A stretch of DNA of 14,603 bases. Origin: an uncultured Paracoccaceae bacterium (GTDB taxonomy: Bacteria; Pseudomonadota; Alphaproteobacteria; Rhodobacterales; Rhodobacteraceae). This document shows, piece after piece, positions 1-6,692 of this stretch. The translations under genes were made by a program, and so were the position numbers. Every line of letters starts with the position of its first letter. Within the stretch, counting starts at the first letter, position 1. Location of the stretch: the NCBI GenBank assembly GCA_937900975.1, contig CALCPC010000323.1, positions 1 to 14,603 of the forward strand, given 5' to 3'. A model generated the notes under the pieces. The model ran no database searches. It saw only the letters and a list, made by a program, of their open reading frames with translations, and was not told the origin of the DNA.

Positions 1-876
1 AAAGGACGCGCAGACCAGCATCGGAACCGTGATGTCGCCCAGGTTTGCCGTCTTTTGCTTCCAGTAATCGTCGTAAAACGGATGCGCGGCCAACGTCTCG
101 GGTGGGATCGCCCCTTCGCGCGCGAGGAAGTCTTCGCGCGGATTGTTGAGCGGCTCTTTCACTTCGGTATGCCACCAAAAATTCAGAAACGTGGTGTCGG
201 CAACGCCACCGGCGCAGGCCAGATCATGATATGTGTTTGTAAAACCCTCCCACGGGCAAATGCACTTTAGCGCCGGTGGGATTTGATCTGCCGGCCCGCC
301 CGCGGCAAAGCATTGGGTGATGGACAAATAGCTGACACCGTTCAGACCGACATTGCCATCGCACCAGCTTTGCGCCCCAACCCATGTGATCGCCTCGCGG
401 TAGCATTTCGCTTGGTGCTGCGAAACAATACTGCCGGGACCACCGCTGTTGGCGTAGCCCGGAAGATTTACATTGACCAAAGTATACCCTGCGGGCACCC
501 AAAAGTTCGGGTCCGGAGACTCCCAACTTGTCAGTGTTGAGAATTGTGGCCTGCCGCCAGCTTGCCCAATCAAGCGATACTGTTGCGGTGGTCCGCCAAA
601 CGGCGTTTTGCCAAGCGCTTTGGTCAGGTGATTGTCATAAGGGTGGGCGCACATGATGACCGGCATCGCCCGGCCGTCCGACTGCGCGGTCTTGGACCTG
701 AAAATGTTGCAGGTCAGCGCATACCCCTCGCTCATCGGGATTTCGACGTCGTAGTCGCAGAGGACATCCGGGTCCGGTGCGACCATCTGGCATTGGGGGC
801 GGAAAAGCTGGCCCGATTTCAAGGCGCCCTTCAACATCGGGAACGCCGCTTTCAGGGTCTTCAGTGTTTCAAGCAT
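1..876 (-). CDS. CocE/NonD family (peptidase S15-type) serine hydrolase, C-terminus cut off by window edge
   Basis: The frame is open from an ATG at 876 to base 1 and gives 292 residues with no stop, so the 3' part is missing. It resembles the alpha/beta-hydrolase domain of the CocE/NonD and X-Pro dipeptidyl-peptidase (S15) families. Visible landmarks are the strand with CAHPYDNH around residues 76-83, whose Tyr80 matches the oxyanion-hole tyrosine of CocE; a VNVNLPGYANSGGP stretch near 134-147; and WCDGNVGLNGVSYLS at 171-185, the nucleophile elbow with Ser182. HPFYDDYW further on is also typical. The catalytic Asp and His and the jelly-roll PepX_C domain would lie beyond the edge. No signal peptide is seen, so a cytoplasmic enzyme is likely. 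Family members cleave esters, amides or acyl-peptide bonds; the substrate cannot be told here. The gene follows fahA on the same strand, but the 437-bp gap makes co-transcription uncertain. Confidence 0.88.
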   Translation of the reverse strand, partial: MLETLKTLKAAFPMLKGALKSGQLFRPQCQMVAPDPDVLCDYDVEIPMSEGYALTCNIFRSKTAQSDGRAMPVIMCAHPYDNHLTKALGKTPFGGPPQQYRLIGQAGGRPQFSTLTSWESPDPNFWVPAGYTLVNVNLPGYANSGGPGSIVSQHQAKCYREAITWVGAQSWCDGNVGLNGVSYLSITQCFAAGGPADQIPPALKCICPWEGFTNTYHDLACAGGVADTTFLNFWWHTEVKEPLNNPREDFLAREGAIPPETLAAHPFYDDYWKQKTANLGDITVPMLVCASF

Positions 877-1313
877 CGCGGATGCCTTCTGGTCTGTCTT
901 GCGCAAGGTTCGGCCAGTCTACCGCCCCCTGCACCCCTGCGAATGCACCTCGGTTCATTGCGGGCGCCCTTCCCTTGCGATGAGGGCGGGTTTGATCTGC
1001 AGTCTTTCGATGGGCCTTTGGCCTGCGGGCGCGCCGCGACCGCTGGGGCGTCTGTGGCGGAGCACATGCTTATCGCGCCCGACTTGGCGTTGTTTTGTGG
1101 GGGTTTCAGGCGCTTTTCCGAAACGCTGTGGCCGCGCCGAGCCAGCGCTTTCCGCGCGGCGCGCCCGGTCTTTGAGCCGTGCAATCGCATGTCCGTCACG
1201 CACGCGGCGTCGTGCCGTCTATCCTTTGCTTGGGCCGACGACCGGCCCTGTCTTGGTTTGACTTCCGCGGGCCGGGTCAGCGCCGCAACGCCAAGCGCGG
1301 TGTCAGGCTTTTG
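877..1313. other. Gene-free gap between fahA and the hydrolase gene
   Basis: I see no convincing gene here. Open frames on both strands translate into Arg/Ala/Pro/Ser-rich sequence with no recognisable domain. A perfect 6-bp hairpin (GGGCCG, 5-nt loop, CGGCCC) lies at 1232-1248, about 65 nt after the fahA stop. It has no T-run on the minus strand; on the plus strand it is followed only by a loosely T-rich stretch. It could contribute to 3'-end formation of fahA mRNA but is not a canonical terminator. The promoter of the hydrolase gene is probably near the left end of this gap, but I could not pick out convincing -35/-10 boxes. Confidence 0.6.
885..890 (-). promoter_or_regulatory. Ribosome binding site of the CocE-type hydrolase gene
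   Basis: AGAAGG on the minus strand sits 8 nt before the ATG at 876. The frame stays open further upstream but has no other ATG nearby, so this site decides the start. A second in-frame ATG (codon 14) has no comparable site. Confidence 0.6.
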
Positions 1314-2573
1314 TCATGCTGGACCAAAAGGGGTGTCAGACGCGGGCAAAACCGTGCCGCGGCAATCGCCAAAACCGATGGTGTAGCCATCGCCACGCGC
1401 GGCGCCACGCAGGGTCACCATATCGCCATCCTCCAAAAAGCTGCGCTTTGTGCCATCCTCAAGCGTCAAGGGCTCCTTGCCGCCCCAGCTCAACTCCAGA
1501 AGGGATCCGCGCTGCGTGGCCTCAGGGCCGGAAATTGTGCCCGATCCCAACAGGTCGCCCACCCGCATCGGGCAGCCGGACGTGGTGTGGTGGGCCAGTT
1601 GCTGCGCAGAGGAGTAATACATCTCGCGATAATTGGTCTGCGCAAGCGTGCTGATTTTGCCGCCTTGGGGTGTCAACGCCACCTCCAGCGCGATGTCATA
1701 CAGCATCGGTCCTGCGTCCTTGAGGTGATCCAGAAGGGGTGCCTCGCGGTCCGGTGTGTCGCATCGAAACGGTTCAAGCGCAGCTTTCGGCACGATCCAC
1801 GGGCTGATCGTCGTGGCCGTCGCCTTGGCCTGAAATGGGCCGAGCGGCTGGTATTCCCAGGCCTGAATGTCGCGCGCGGACCAATCGTTGAGCAGAACAT
1901 AGCCAAATAGATGCGCATCCGCCTGCGCGACCGTGATCGGACCAGAAGAGGGCTGACCGACAATCGCGCCAAGCTCAAGCTCCAGATCAAATCGGGCGCA
2001 GGGGGCGAAGCGGGGCACGGCCTCGTTTGGACCCTTTATCTGCCCCCAGGGGCGTCGAACATCCGTCCCAGAGACCACGACCGATGAGGCGCGCCCGTTA
2101 TACCCGATGGGAAGGTGTAGCCAGTTTGGGGGCAAGGCGTTCTCAGCGCCGCGAAACATCGTGCCGACATTGGTGGCGTGGTGCCGGCCCGCGTAAAAGT
2201 CGGTGTACTCCGCGACGGCAAAGGGCATATGCAGCCTGGCCTCGGACATGGTCACAAGCAGGGGTTCCACGACGGCTTGCACATCGCTGTGCGCGGCCAG
2301 CAACGCGGTCAACTGTTCGCGCACCTGCGTCCACACCGCCGGCCCGGCCGCCATCACCGGGTTCCATACCCCCCGATCCAGCAACGCCCCCCCTGGAAGG
2401 GTCAGCAACCCGGACTGCTCTGCCGCCTGGCAATCCAAGATCTTGTCGCCGATTGCGACGCCACATGTGGCTGGACTGGCGTCTGTCGAAAACACGCCAT
2501 AGGGCAAATTGTTGAGCGGGAAGGGCGTCTCGGCCGAATTGGCCGTGTCGACCCAGGATCTCAGCAACGTCAT
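1314..2573 (-). CDS. fahA: Fumarylacetoacetase
   Basis: A 419-residue enzyme that hydrolyses fumarylacetoacetate to fumarate and acetoacetate, the last step of phenylalanine/tyrosine degradation through homogentisate (EC 3.7.1.2). Length and organisation match the family: an N-terminal beta domain to about residue 110, then the C-terminal catalytic domain. Residues equivalent to the mammalian active site are present: Asp125 (YTDFY), His132 (catalytic base, in HHATNVG), Arg141, Tyr158 (GYNGR), Glu198 and Glu200 (ELE), Asp230 (LNDWSARD), Arg234, Gln237 and Lys250. Asp125, Glu198, Glu200 and Asp230 would bind the divalent metal. The ATG is directly preceded by an in-frame TGA, so the start is fixed; AAAAGGA lies 6 nt upstream at 2580-2586. 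It lies downstream of hmgA on the same strand and is probably co-transcribed. The maleylacetoacetate isomerase gene of the pathway is not in the window. Confidence 0.97.
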   Translation of the reverse strand: MTLLRSWVDTANSAETPFPLNNLPYGVFSTDASPATCGVAIGDKILDCQAAEQSGLLTLPGGALLDRGVWNPVMAAGPAVWTQVREQLTALLAAHSDVQAVVEPLLVTMSEARLHMPFAVAEYTDFYAGRHHATNVGTMFRGAENALPPNWLHLPIGYNGRASSVVVSGTDVRRPWGQIKGPNEAVPRFAPCARFDLELELGAIVGQPSSGPITVAQADAHLFGYVLLNDWSARDIQAWEYQPLGPFQAKATATTISPWIVPKAALEPFRCDTPDREAPLLDHLKDAGPMLYDIALEVALTPQGGKISTLAQTNYREMYYSSAQQLAHHTTSGCPMRVGDLLGSGTISGPEATQRGSLLELSWGGKEPLTLEDGTKRSFLEDGDMVTLRGAARGDGYTIGFGDCRGTVLPASDTPFGPA

Positions 2574-2851
2574 TCAGCATCCTTTTGTTTGCCCATGCGC
2601 GCTGCATTGAAAGCGGGTCGGCCAAGGCAAAGCGCTTCGATATCGGATGGCCGCGGGCCCGGGGCACCGAAACGCCCCAAGGTCTTGCGCTGATGGCACG
2701 GGGCGAAAGGGATATCCGCGCGTCTGGACACGGCGCCAAAACCGAAATCACCGTCTGCATCGCGCAATCCAGACCGTGCCGCCGCCCTGTCCGGCTGGGG
2801 GGCTTTAGGGTCCAAAGCGATGGTCGCCCGCCAACAGCCGTCAAGTGTCAT
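2570..2851 (-). CDS. Doubtful 93-codon open frame linking hmgA and fahA by ATGA overlaps
   Basis: The ATG at 2851 overlaps the hmgA stop (ATGA), and the TGA at 2570-2572 overlaps the fahA start (again ATGA). This is the arrangement of translationally coupled genes and it exactly fills the gap. I recognise no family. The product is basic and Gly/Pro/Arg-rich, with no membrane segment or signal peptide and only a weak ribosome site inside the end of hmgA. Against it, my hand count of G+C by codon position is roughly 68, 60 and 63 percent, without the low second position and high third position expected of a real gene in GC-rich DNA. It may be a chance frame, a decayed gene, or an mRNA spacer that lets ribosomes pass to fahA, whose own ribosome site lies inside its last codons. 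Confidence 0.22.
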   Translation of the reverse strand: MTLDGCWRATIALDPKAPQPDRAAARSGLRDADGDFGFGAVSRRADIPFAPCHQRKTLGRFGAPGPRPSDIEALCLGRPAFNAARMGKQKDAE

Positions 2852-4209
2852 TTCAGACCCGGCGTGCCGTCGAATTTCTTCTCAAGCGACGTCCAGCAAT
2901 CGATGTAATCGTCCTGCAAGGGGGCTTCGCGCGCGGCAAACTCAGTCAGATGCTGCGGAAAGCGGGTCTCGAACATGAAGGACATCGTGTTGTCCAGCTT
3001 CTCCGCCTCAAGCTTGGCGTTGGACGCGCCCTCAAAGGCGGTTTTGTCCGGCCCATGGGGCAGCATCATATTGTGCAAAGACAGGCCGCCGGGGACGAAC
3101 CCCTTCGGCTTGGCGTCATATTGGCCATAGATGTTGCCCATAAGTTCCGACATCACGTTCTTATGGTACCAAGGCGGGCGGAAGGTATTCTCGGCTACCA
3201 TCCAACGCTCCCGAAACAGAACAAAGTCGATATTGGCCGTGCCTTCGACGCCCGAGGGTGCTGTCAGAACGGTGAAAATCGACGGATCGGGATGGTCGAA
3301 TAAGACGGCCCCCACCGGACAATAATTGCGCAGGTCATACTTGCAGGGGGCGTAATTTCCATGCCAGGCGACCACGTCCAAGGGGCTGTGTCCAATACGG
3401 GTTTCGTGGAACTGGCCGCACCATTTGATGGTGACGGTTGACGGCGCATCACGGTCTTCAAAGGCCGCGACCGGGGTTTTGAAATCCCTTGGGTTGGCCA
3501 TGCAATTGGCCCCGATGGGACCGCGACCCGGAAGCTCGAATTTCTGGCCGTAGTTTTCACACACAAAACCCCGGCAGGGGCCCTCCAACACCTCGACCCG
3601 GTAGACGAGCCCGCGTGGCAGGATGGCGATGTCCTGCGGTTGCAGATCGATCACGCCCAATTCCGTGCAAAACCGCAAACGACCCTCTTGCGGGACCACC
3701 AACATCTCCGCGTCTGCAGAATAGAAATAGGCGTCTATCATGCTGCTTGTGACCAGATAGACATGCGATGCCATGCCAACTTGCGTGGTGACATCGCCTG
3801 CGGTCGTCATTGTGCGCATTCCGGTAAGCCAGGTCAGCGGCCTGTCGGAATGCGGCACGGGATCCCATCGGTATTGACCCAATGAGGTCACATCCTCGGG
3901 CCTATGGGGCGCAGATTTCCAGTAGGGCAGGTCAATCCGCTCAAACCGGTGCGTGTGCTTGACCGAAGGACGGATGCGGTAGCACCAGGTCCGCTCATTC
4001 TTGTGGCTTGGTGCGGTAAAAGCTGTGCCTGACAACTGCTCCCCATAAAGGCCATAGTTGCACTTTTGGGGGCTGTTCATCCCTTGTGGCAGGGCGCCGG
4101 GCAGGGCCTCCGTCTCAAAATCATTGGAAAATCCGGGCATATAGCCGGGATGCGTGTTTGCCAACGCCTTGGCCTGACCATGTGCGGGGGTGTTCGATTG
4201 CAAGTTCAT
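2848..4209 (-). CDS. hmgA: Homogentisate 1,2-dioxygenase
   Basis: A 453-residue cupin-fold, non-haem Fe(II) dioxygenase (EC 1.13.11.5) that opens the ring of homogentisate to maleylacetoacetate, in the cytoplasm, in phenylalanine/tyrosine catabolism. Length is close to the human enzyme (445). The family opening [20 protein letters not shown] is at about 22-41. Active-site residues can be placed: His283 in AWHGNY (catalytic His equivalent), then iron ligands His349 and Glu355 in the [14 protein letters not shown] segment, and His385 in MMLPHGPD. The ATG at 4209 is preceded by AAAGGG with 6-nt spacing. It is the first gene of the probable hmgA-fahA unit; no gene lies between it and the T6SS block upstream, so its promoter is probably in the A+T-richer stretch at about 4215-4290. 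Confidence 0.98.
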   Translation of the reverse strand: MNLQSNTPAHGQAKALANTHPGYMPGFSNDFETEALPGALPQGMNSPQKCNYGLYGEQLSGTAFTAPSHKNERTWCYRIRPSVKHTHRFERIDLPYWKSAPHRPEDVTSLGQYRWDPVPHSDRPLTWLTGMRTMTTAGDVTTQVGMASHVYLVTSSMIDAYFYSADAEMLVVPQEGRLRFCTELGVIDLQPQDIAILPRGLVYRVEVLEGPCRGFVCENYGQKFELPGRGPIGANCMANPRDFKTPVAAFEDRDAPSTVTIKWCGQFHETRIGHSPLDVVAWHGNYAPCKYDLRNYCPVGAVLFDHPDPSIFTVLTAPSGVEGTANIDFVLFRERWMVAENTFRPPWYHKNVMSELMGNIYGQYDAKPKGFVPGGLSLHNMMLPHGPDKTAFEGASNAKLEAEKLDNTMSFMFETRFPQHLTEFAAREAPLQDDYIDCWTSLEKKFDGTPGLK

Positions 4210-4238
4210 GCGTGACCCTTTCAGTTCCAGACGGGTTA

Positions 4239-4261
4239 TTGTTTGAAAACGTCATCAACAA
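4239..4261. promoter_or_regulatory. Possible operator upstream of hmgA (imperfect inverted repeat)
   Basis: TTGTTTGA and TCAACAA form an imperfect inverted repeat (one extra base in one arm) spaced by 8 nt, 30-52 bp before the hmgA start codon, in a locally A+T-rich stretch. Homogentisate genes are often controlled by IclR- or MarR-type regulators binding such sites. No regulator gene is visible in the window. The assignment is a guess from position and symmetry alone. Confidence 0.2.
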
Positions 4262-4851
4262 CAGGCATCCGGTGTTTACGGCAAGATAGGGCGCATGTGC
4301 GGTGCCCGCATTTTATGCCATCCATGTTCAGCCGCATCCGCCCCACGGGCAAGCCCCTGACGGCACCATAGCATCGCGCCCAAATTCGAAGAAGCGCGCA
4401 GGGGCCGTTCGACCACGGCGCAGCGACCCGGGATGGTCCAGCCGTCGCTGGGTGCCCGTTTGGCGCGTGCGCAAGATCTAAAGCCCAACCCATTGTCGCA
4501 GCGCAGGCGGCGCGGCCTTCGACGGTGCGCAAAGGCCCGACGCCCGTGTTCCGGCGCTGGGCAGACGATCGCTTGGCCAGATCGCGACAGATGCCGGCCC
4601 AAAGGTTCGCGCGTCTGGCGCGCCCGGACAAGGGCCAGCCATCTGTCCAGACCCAAACAGGGGAGAGATCTGTTGACTGTCGCCTCCTTTTTTGCGCGCC
4701 TGACAGCAACGCCCCAACCCGTGGTAGAGCGCCAAGGGATCGCTTAAGAACCCGCCGGCTTTGATCTCAAAGACGCGGGGCAGCGCTCTTGCCGACCGGT
4801 GGCGCATAATCTGGGTCAGGCGCTTTTTCGCCCCCTTGGGCGGCGGAGCCA

Positions 4852-4860
4852 GGGGGGGGG
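4852..4860. repeat. Homopolymer tract of nine G (C on the minus strand)
   Basis: Nine consecutive G follow GAGCCA. On the minus strand the run falls inside an open frame that ends at 4816. A change of length there would join that frame to the longer frame ending at 4478. Runs of this length are prone to slippage and to sequencing error; nothing here shows function. Confidence 0.5.
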
Positions 4861-5058
4861 CGGCCCGCGCATCCTTGCCGCGGTGGCGCTTTGTGGGTGA
4901 CGCGCATGATCGTCTCTCGCCTTTAGCAAGTCAGCGCTTCGGGCCCAACGCCGCCGCGCGCCCGCCGACACCCGTTTCAATCCCCCCGAAAACAGCGCGC
5001 GAAACGCGTCCCGTAACCCCGCCGGCGCGCGCCATTGCCAAAAAGCAGGAAGCGGGGG

Positions 5059-5096
5059 GCGCCGAAGGATCCAAGGTTTCGGCGCGCGGCTTTTTT
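5059..5096 (+). terminator. Terminator-like hairpin reading rightward, no gene in front of it
   Basis: GCGCCGAA at 5059-5066 pairs perfectly with TTCGGCGC at 5078-5085 across an 11-nt loop. Five bases later come six T at 5091-5096. This fits a factor-independent terminator on the plus strand, though the 5-nt gap before the T-run is longer than ideal. On the minus strand the stem is followed by a C-run, so it would not end pppA transcription in the usual way. No plus-strand gene precedes it; it may end an unannotated transcript or be coincidental. Confidence 0.4.
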
Positions 5097-5159
5097 CGTT
5101 CGAACGCGATCTGGTGCTATCCATAAGCGCGGTCAAACGCAGCGGTTTCTTGCTTTTGC

Positions 5160-5244
5160 TTTGACGTCTGAGGGGGGCAGTGTGCCCGCGTGCCCTTTGG
5201 GTGGCGCCGTTCATGGCGTTTCTTGCACTCCCTCAGACATCAAA
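5160..5244. repeat. 85-bp element bounded by 15-nt inverted repeats, able to fold into a branched structure
   Basis: TTTGACGTCTGAGGG at 5160-5174 and CCCTCAGACATCAAA at 5230-5244 are inverted copies matching at 14 of 15 positions, separated by 55 nt. The pairing may extend inward through AGTG/CACT with a bulge. The interior holds short stems: GGGCA-GTG-TGCCC, CCC-TTT-GGG and CGCC-GTTCAT-GGCG. It begins 54 bp after the pppA stop. No T-run follows the stem in either direction, so it is not a plain terminator. It could be an mRNA 3' structure, a small RNA, or a short inverted-repeat mobile or repetitive element; no target-site duplication is evident. Confidence 0.55.
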
Positions 5245-5298
5245 CATCGTACACCGCGTTGACATCTGTGATTTCGGGCCGGTTTGTCAGGAACCGCT

Positions 5299-6018
5299 TT
5301 ATGGGATGTCGACCACGATCAAGGACACGTTGTCGGCGCCGCCGCCGGCGAGGGCGATTTCGACGAACCGGTCGCTCACACGCTCTATCGCTGTGGTCGC
5401 CATGACTTGGCGCAACAGATGGCTGTTGGCGTATTTGGTCAGCCCGTCCGAGCAGAGGAGATAGCGGTCGCCGGGGCGAAGCGTGCCCGAGACCGTCTCA
5501 AGCTCCAACGCATCGCCGACGCCGACAGCGCGTGTGATGGCGTTGGACTGCGGCTGATGTTCGGCCGCGTCCCAGGTCAGCTTACCCGCGCGCACAAGCT
5601 CGGCCACCAGGGAATGGTCCGAGGAGATCATGTCGAGCTGACCGTCGCGCAGCCGGTAGAGGCGGCTGTCGCCGGACCAAAGCGTCACGTAATGCGCCTC
5701 GGTGACGACCAGGGCCACGACGGTGGCGCCCATGGTCTTGCCGCCGCGCCGCTCCGCCTCGCGCAGGATGGTTTTGTGCGCAAGGTCCAGCGCCTTATTG
5801 ACGGCGGCGACGAGGTCCGCGCCCTCAAGGTTCAGGGGCAGCATCGCCACCGCCTCAACCACCGTTTGACTGGCGAAATCGCCCCCCTCGTGCCCGCCCA
5901 TCCCGTCCGAGACGATCCAGACGCCAAGTTCGGGCAGGGACAGGATGCTGTCCTCGTTGATCGCGCGGACCGAACCGCGATGGGTAGCGGCGGAATAGCG
6001 GATTTTGTCAAGCATCAT
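5299..6018 (-). CDS. pppA: PP2C-family Ser/Thr protein phosphatase of the T6SS
   Basis: A 239-residue soluble metal-dependent phosphatase that, in characterised systems, removes the phosphate placed by the kinase PpkA on T6SS targets such as Fha and so resets secretion. PP2C motifs appear in order: RGSVRAINEDS at 14-24, DGMGGHEGG at 38-46 (metal-binding Asp38 and Gly39), GDSRLYR at 116-122, SDHS at 133-136, CSDGLTKY at 189-196 and GGADNVS at 226-232 (metal-binding Asp229). It is the last gene of the block. Its ATG lies in ATGATG, overlapping the tagF stop, so translation is probably coupled. The second ATG, one codon later, is equally possible. No membrane segment is seen. No canonical terminator follows; a structured inverted repeat begins 54 bp downstream. 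Confidence 0.93.
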   Translation of the reverse strand: MMLDKIRYSAATHRGSVRAINEDSILSLPELGVWIVSDGMGGHEGGDFASQTVVEAVAMLPLNLEGADLVAAVNKALDLAHKTILREAERRGGKTMGATVVALVVTEAHYVTLWSGDSRLYRLRDGQLDMISSDHSLVAELVRAGKLTWDAAEHQPQSNAITRAVGVGDALELETVSGTLRPGDRYLLCSDGLTKYANSHLLRQVMATTAIERVSDRFVEIALAGGGADNVSLIVVDIP

Positions 6019-6692
6019 GCGTGGGCGGTCCAGACGGGGGCAGAAATGTCGAATAACATGCGGATGGCACCGTCTTCCGGCAAGCCATCAAATGCAAGGG
6101 TGCGGGCGGCGCCGTCGAGCTGTGCGCTCCAATACCCAAGGCGGGGCCGGTCGGCGGCGATCAGGGCGGCGGCAAGATCGGGCAAGGCGCCGGCCTCATC
6201 GGCGCGGGCGGCATAGAACGCGCGACCGTATTGACCCGAGACGCCGGATGGCCAGCCAAGGCCGGCGGGAACCGCGGCCAAGCGCGCCTCAAGATCCGCG
6301 CGTTGTAGGGCCCCTTCCAGCGCGTCGAGGGCGACATCTTCCAAGGCCTCAAAAATCCGAGTGGCGCGCAGGTGCGCGGCCAGCGGCGCGCTGTCGTCGG
6401 GCAATGCGGCGACCAGGGTCAACGGGAACTGGCGCCCAACGCGGTCGACCGAGGGCATCAGAACACCGATCATCGGGTCGGGCCCCGCCACCCGCGCGGG
6501 CAGTGTAAAGCGCCAAAGCGGCGCAGTGTTGTAGCACCCGTTCCAGCGCGGCCCCAACTCCGTCCGACCCGCCATCAGCCCGCGTTGCAGCCACGCGTCC
6601 CAGGCGCCAAGGAAGGCCCGTGGCACATTCACCTGGAAAAAGTCGACAAGCCCAGGCTTTTTGCCGAACGCACCGAAGCTGAGGGTCAGCAA
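6015..6692 (-). CDS. tagF: T6SS-associated protein TagF (ImpM family)
   Basis: A cytoplasmic T6SS regulator; in Pseudomonas and Agrobacterium, TagF represses secretion by post-translational control, in the latter by binding Fha. Family landmarks lie near the N-terminus: FGAFGKKPGLVDFF at about 6-19, the WDAWLQ helix at 31-36, then PRWNGCYNTAPLWRF and PSVDRVGRQFPL. The frame is open back to 6869, but that would add 59 residues unlike TagF and overlap tssM by some 180 bp. Homology begins at the tssM stop, so I place the start at a TTG at 6692, giving 225 residues; a CTG at 6689 is an alternative. Either would overlap the tssM TGA (TTGCTGA), suggesting coupled translation. The GDF core of many TagF proteins is VDF here. 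The stop overlaps the pppA start. Start is uncertain, identity firm. Confidence 0.9.
   Translation of the reverse strand: MLTLSFGAFGKKPGLVDFFQVNVPRAFLGAWDAWLQRGLMAGRTELGPRWNGCYNTAPLWRFTLPARVAGPDPMIGVLMPSVDRVGRQFPLTLVAALPDDSAPLAAHLRATRIFEALEDVALDALEGALQRADLEARLAAVPAGLGWPSGVSGQYGRAFYAARADEAGALPDLAAALIAADRPRLGYWSAQLDGAARTLAFDGLPEDGAIRMLFDISAPVWTAHA

Larger units (their letters stand above)
4210..5298. other. Gene-free gap of about 1.1 kb between pppA and hmgA
   Basis: All six frames contain medium-length open stretches, as expected of GC-rich DNA, but none has a recognisable domain and all are rich in Arg, Ala, Pro and Gly. One minus-strand frame (4478-4807) reads somewhat more like protein (it includes RALPRVFEIKAGGFLSDP), yet it matches no family I know. 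It could be a remnant if joined to upstream sequence across the G9 tract at 4852-4860. A strong AAGGAGG on the minus strand at 4686-4692 has no start codon at a usable distance. The gap also holds the terminator-like hairpin and the 85-bp inverted repeat listed separately. I see no tRNA, tmRNA or RNase P signature. Confidence 0.55.

Noticed and set aside
1232..1248. Perfect 6-bp hairpin after fahA as a terminator
   Set aside because: There is no T-run on the minus strand; noted only as a structure in the gap.
544..1386. 280-codon plus-strand open frame
   Set aside because: It overlaps the hydrolase and the end of fahA in antisense and reads as Arg/Ala-rich shadow sequence.
2143..2844. 233-codon minus-strand frame spanning the hmgA-fahA gap and the first part of fahA
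   Set aside because: It starts at a TTG, overlaps 430 bp of fahA in another frame, and shows no known domain.
4686..4692. Strong minus-strand ribosome-binding-like AAGGAGG
   Set aside because: No ATG, GTG or TTG follows within a usable distance.
4721..4760. tRNA-like GGTAGAGCGCC stretch
   Set aside because: It resembles a tRNA D-arm, but no anticodon stem, T-arm or acceptor stem can be formed around it.
5282..5298. Short CGGTT/AACCG hairpin directly after the pppA stop
   Set aside because: Only a 5-bp stem with no following T-run; too weak to call a terminator.
5284..6216. 310-codon plus-strand open frame across pppA and the end of tagF
   Set aside because: It is antisense to two clear genes, has no recognisable domain, and is explained by codon bias of the minus-strand genes.
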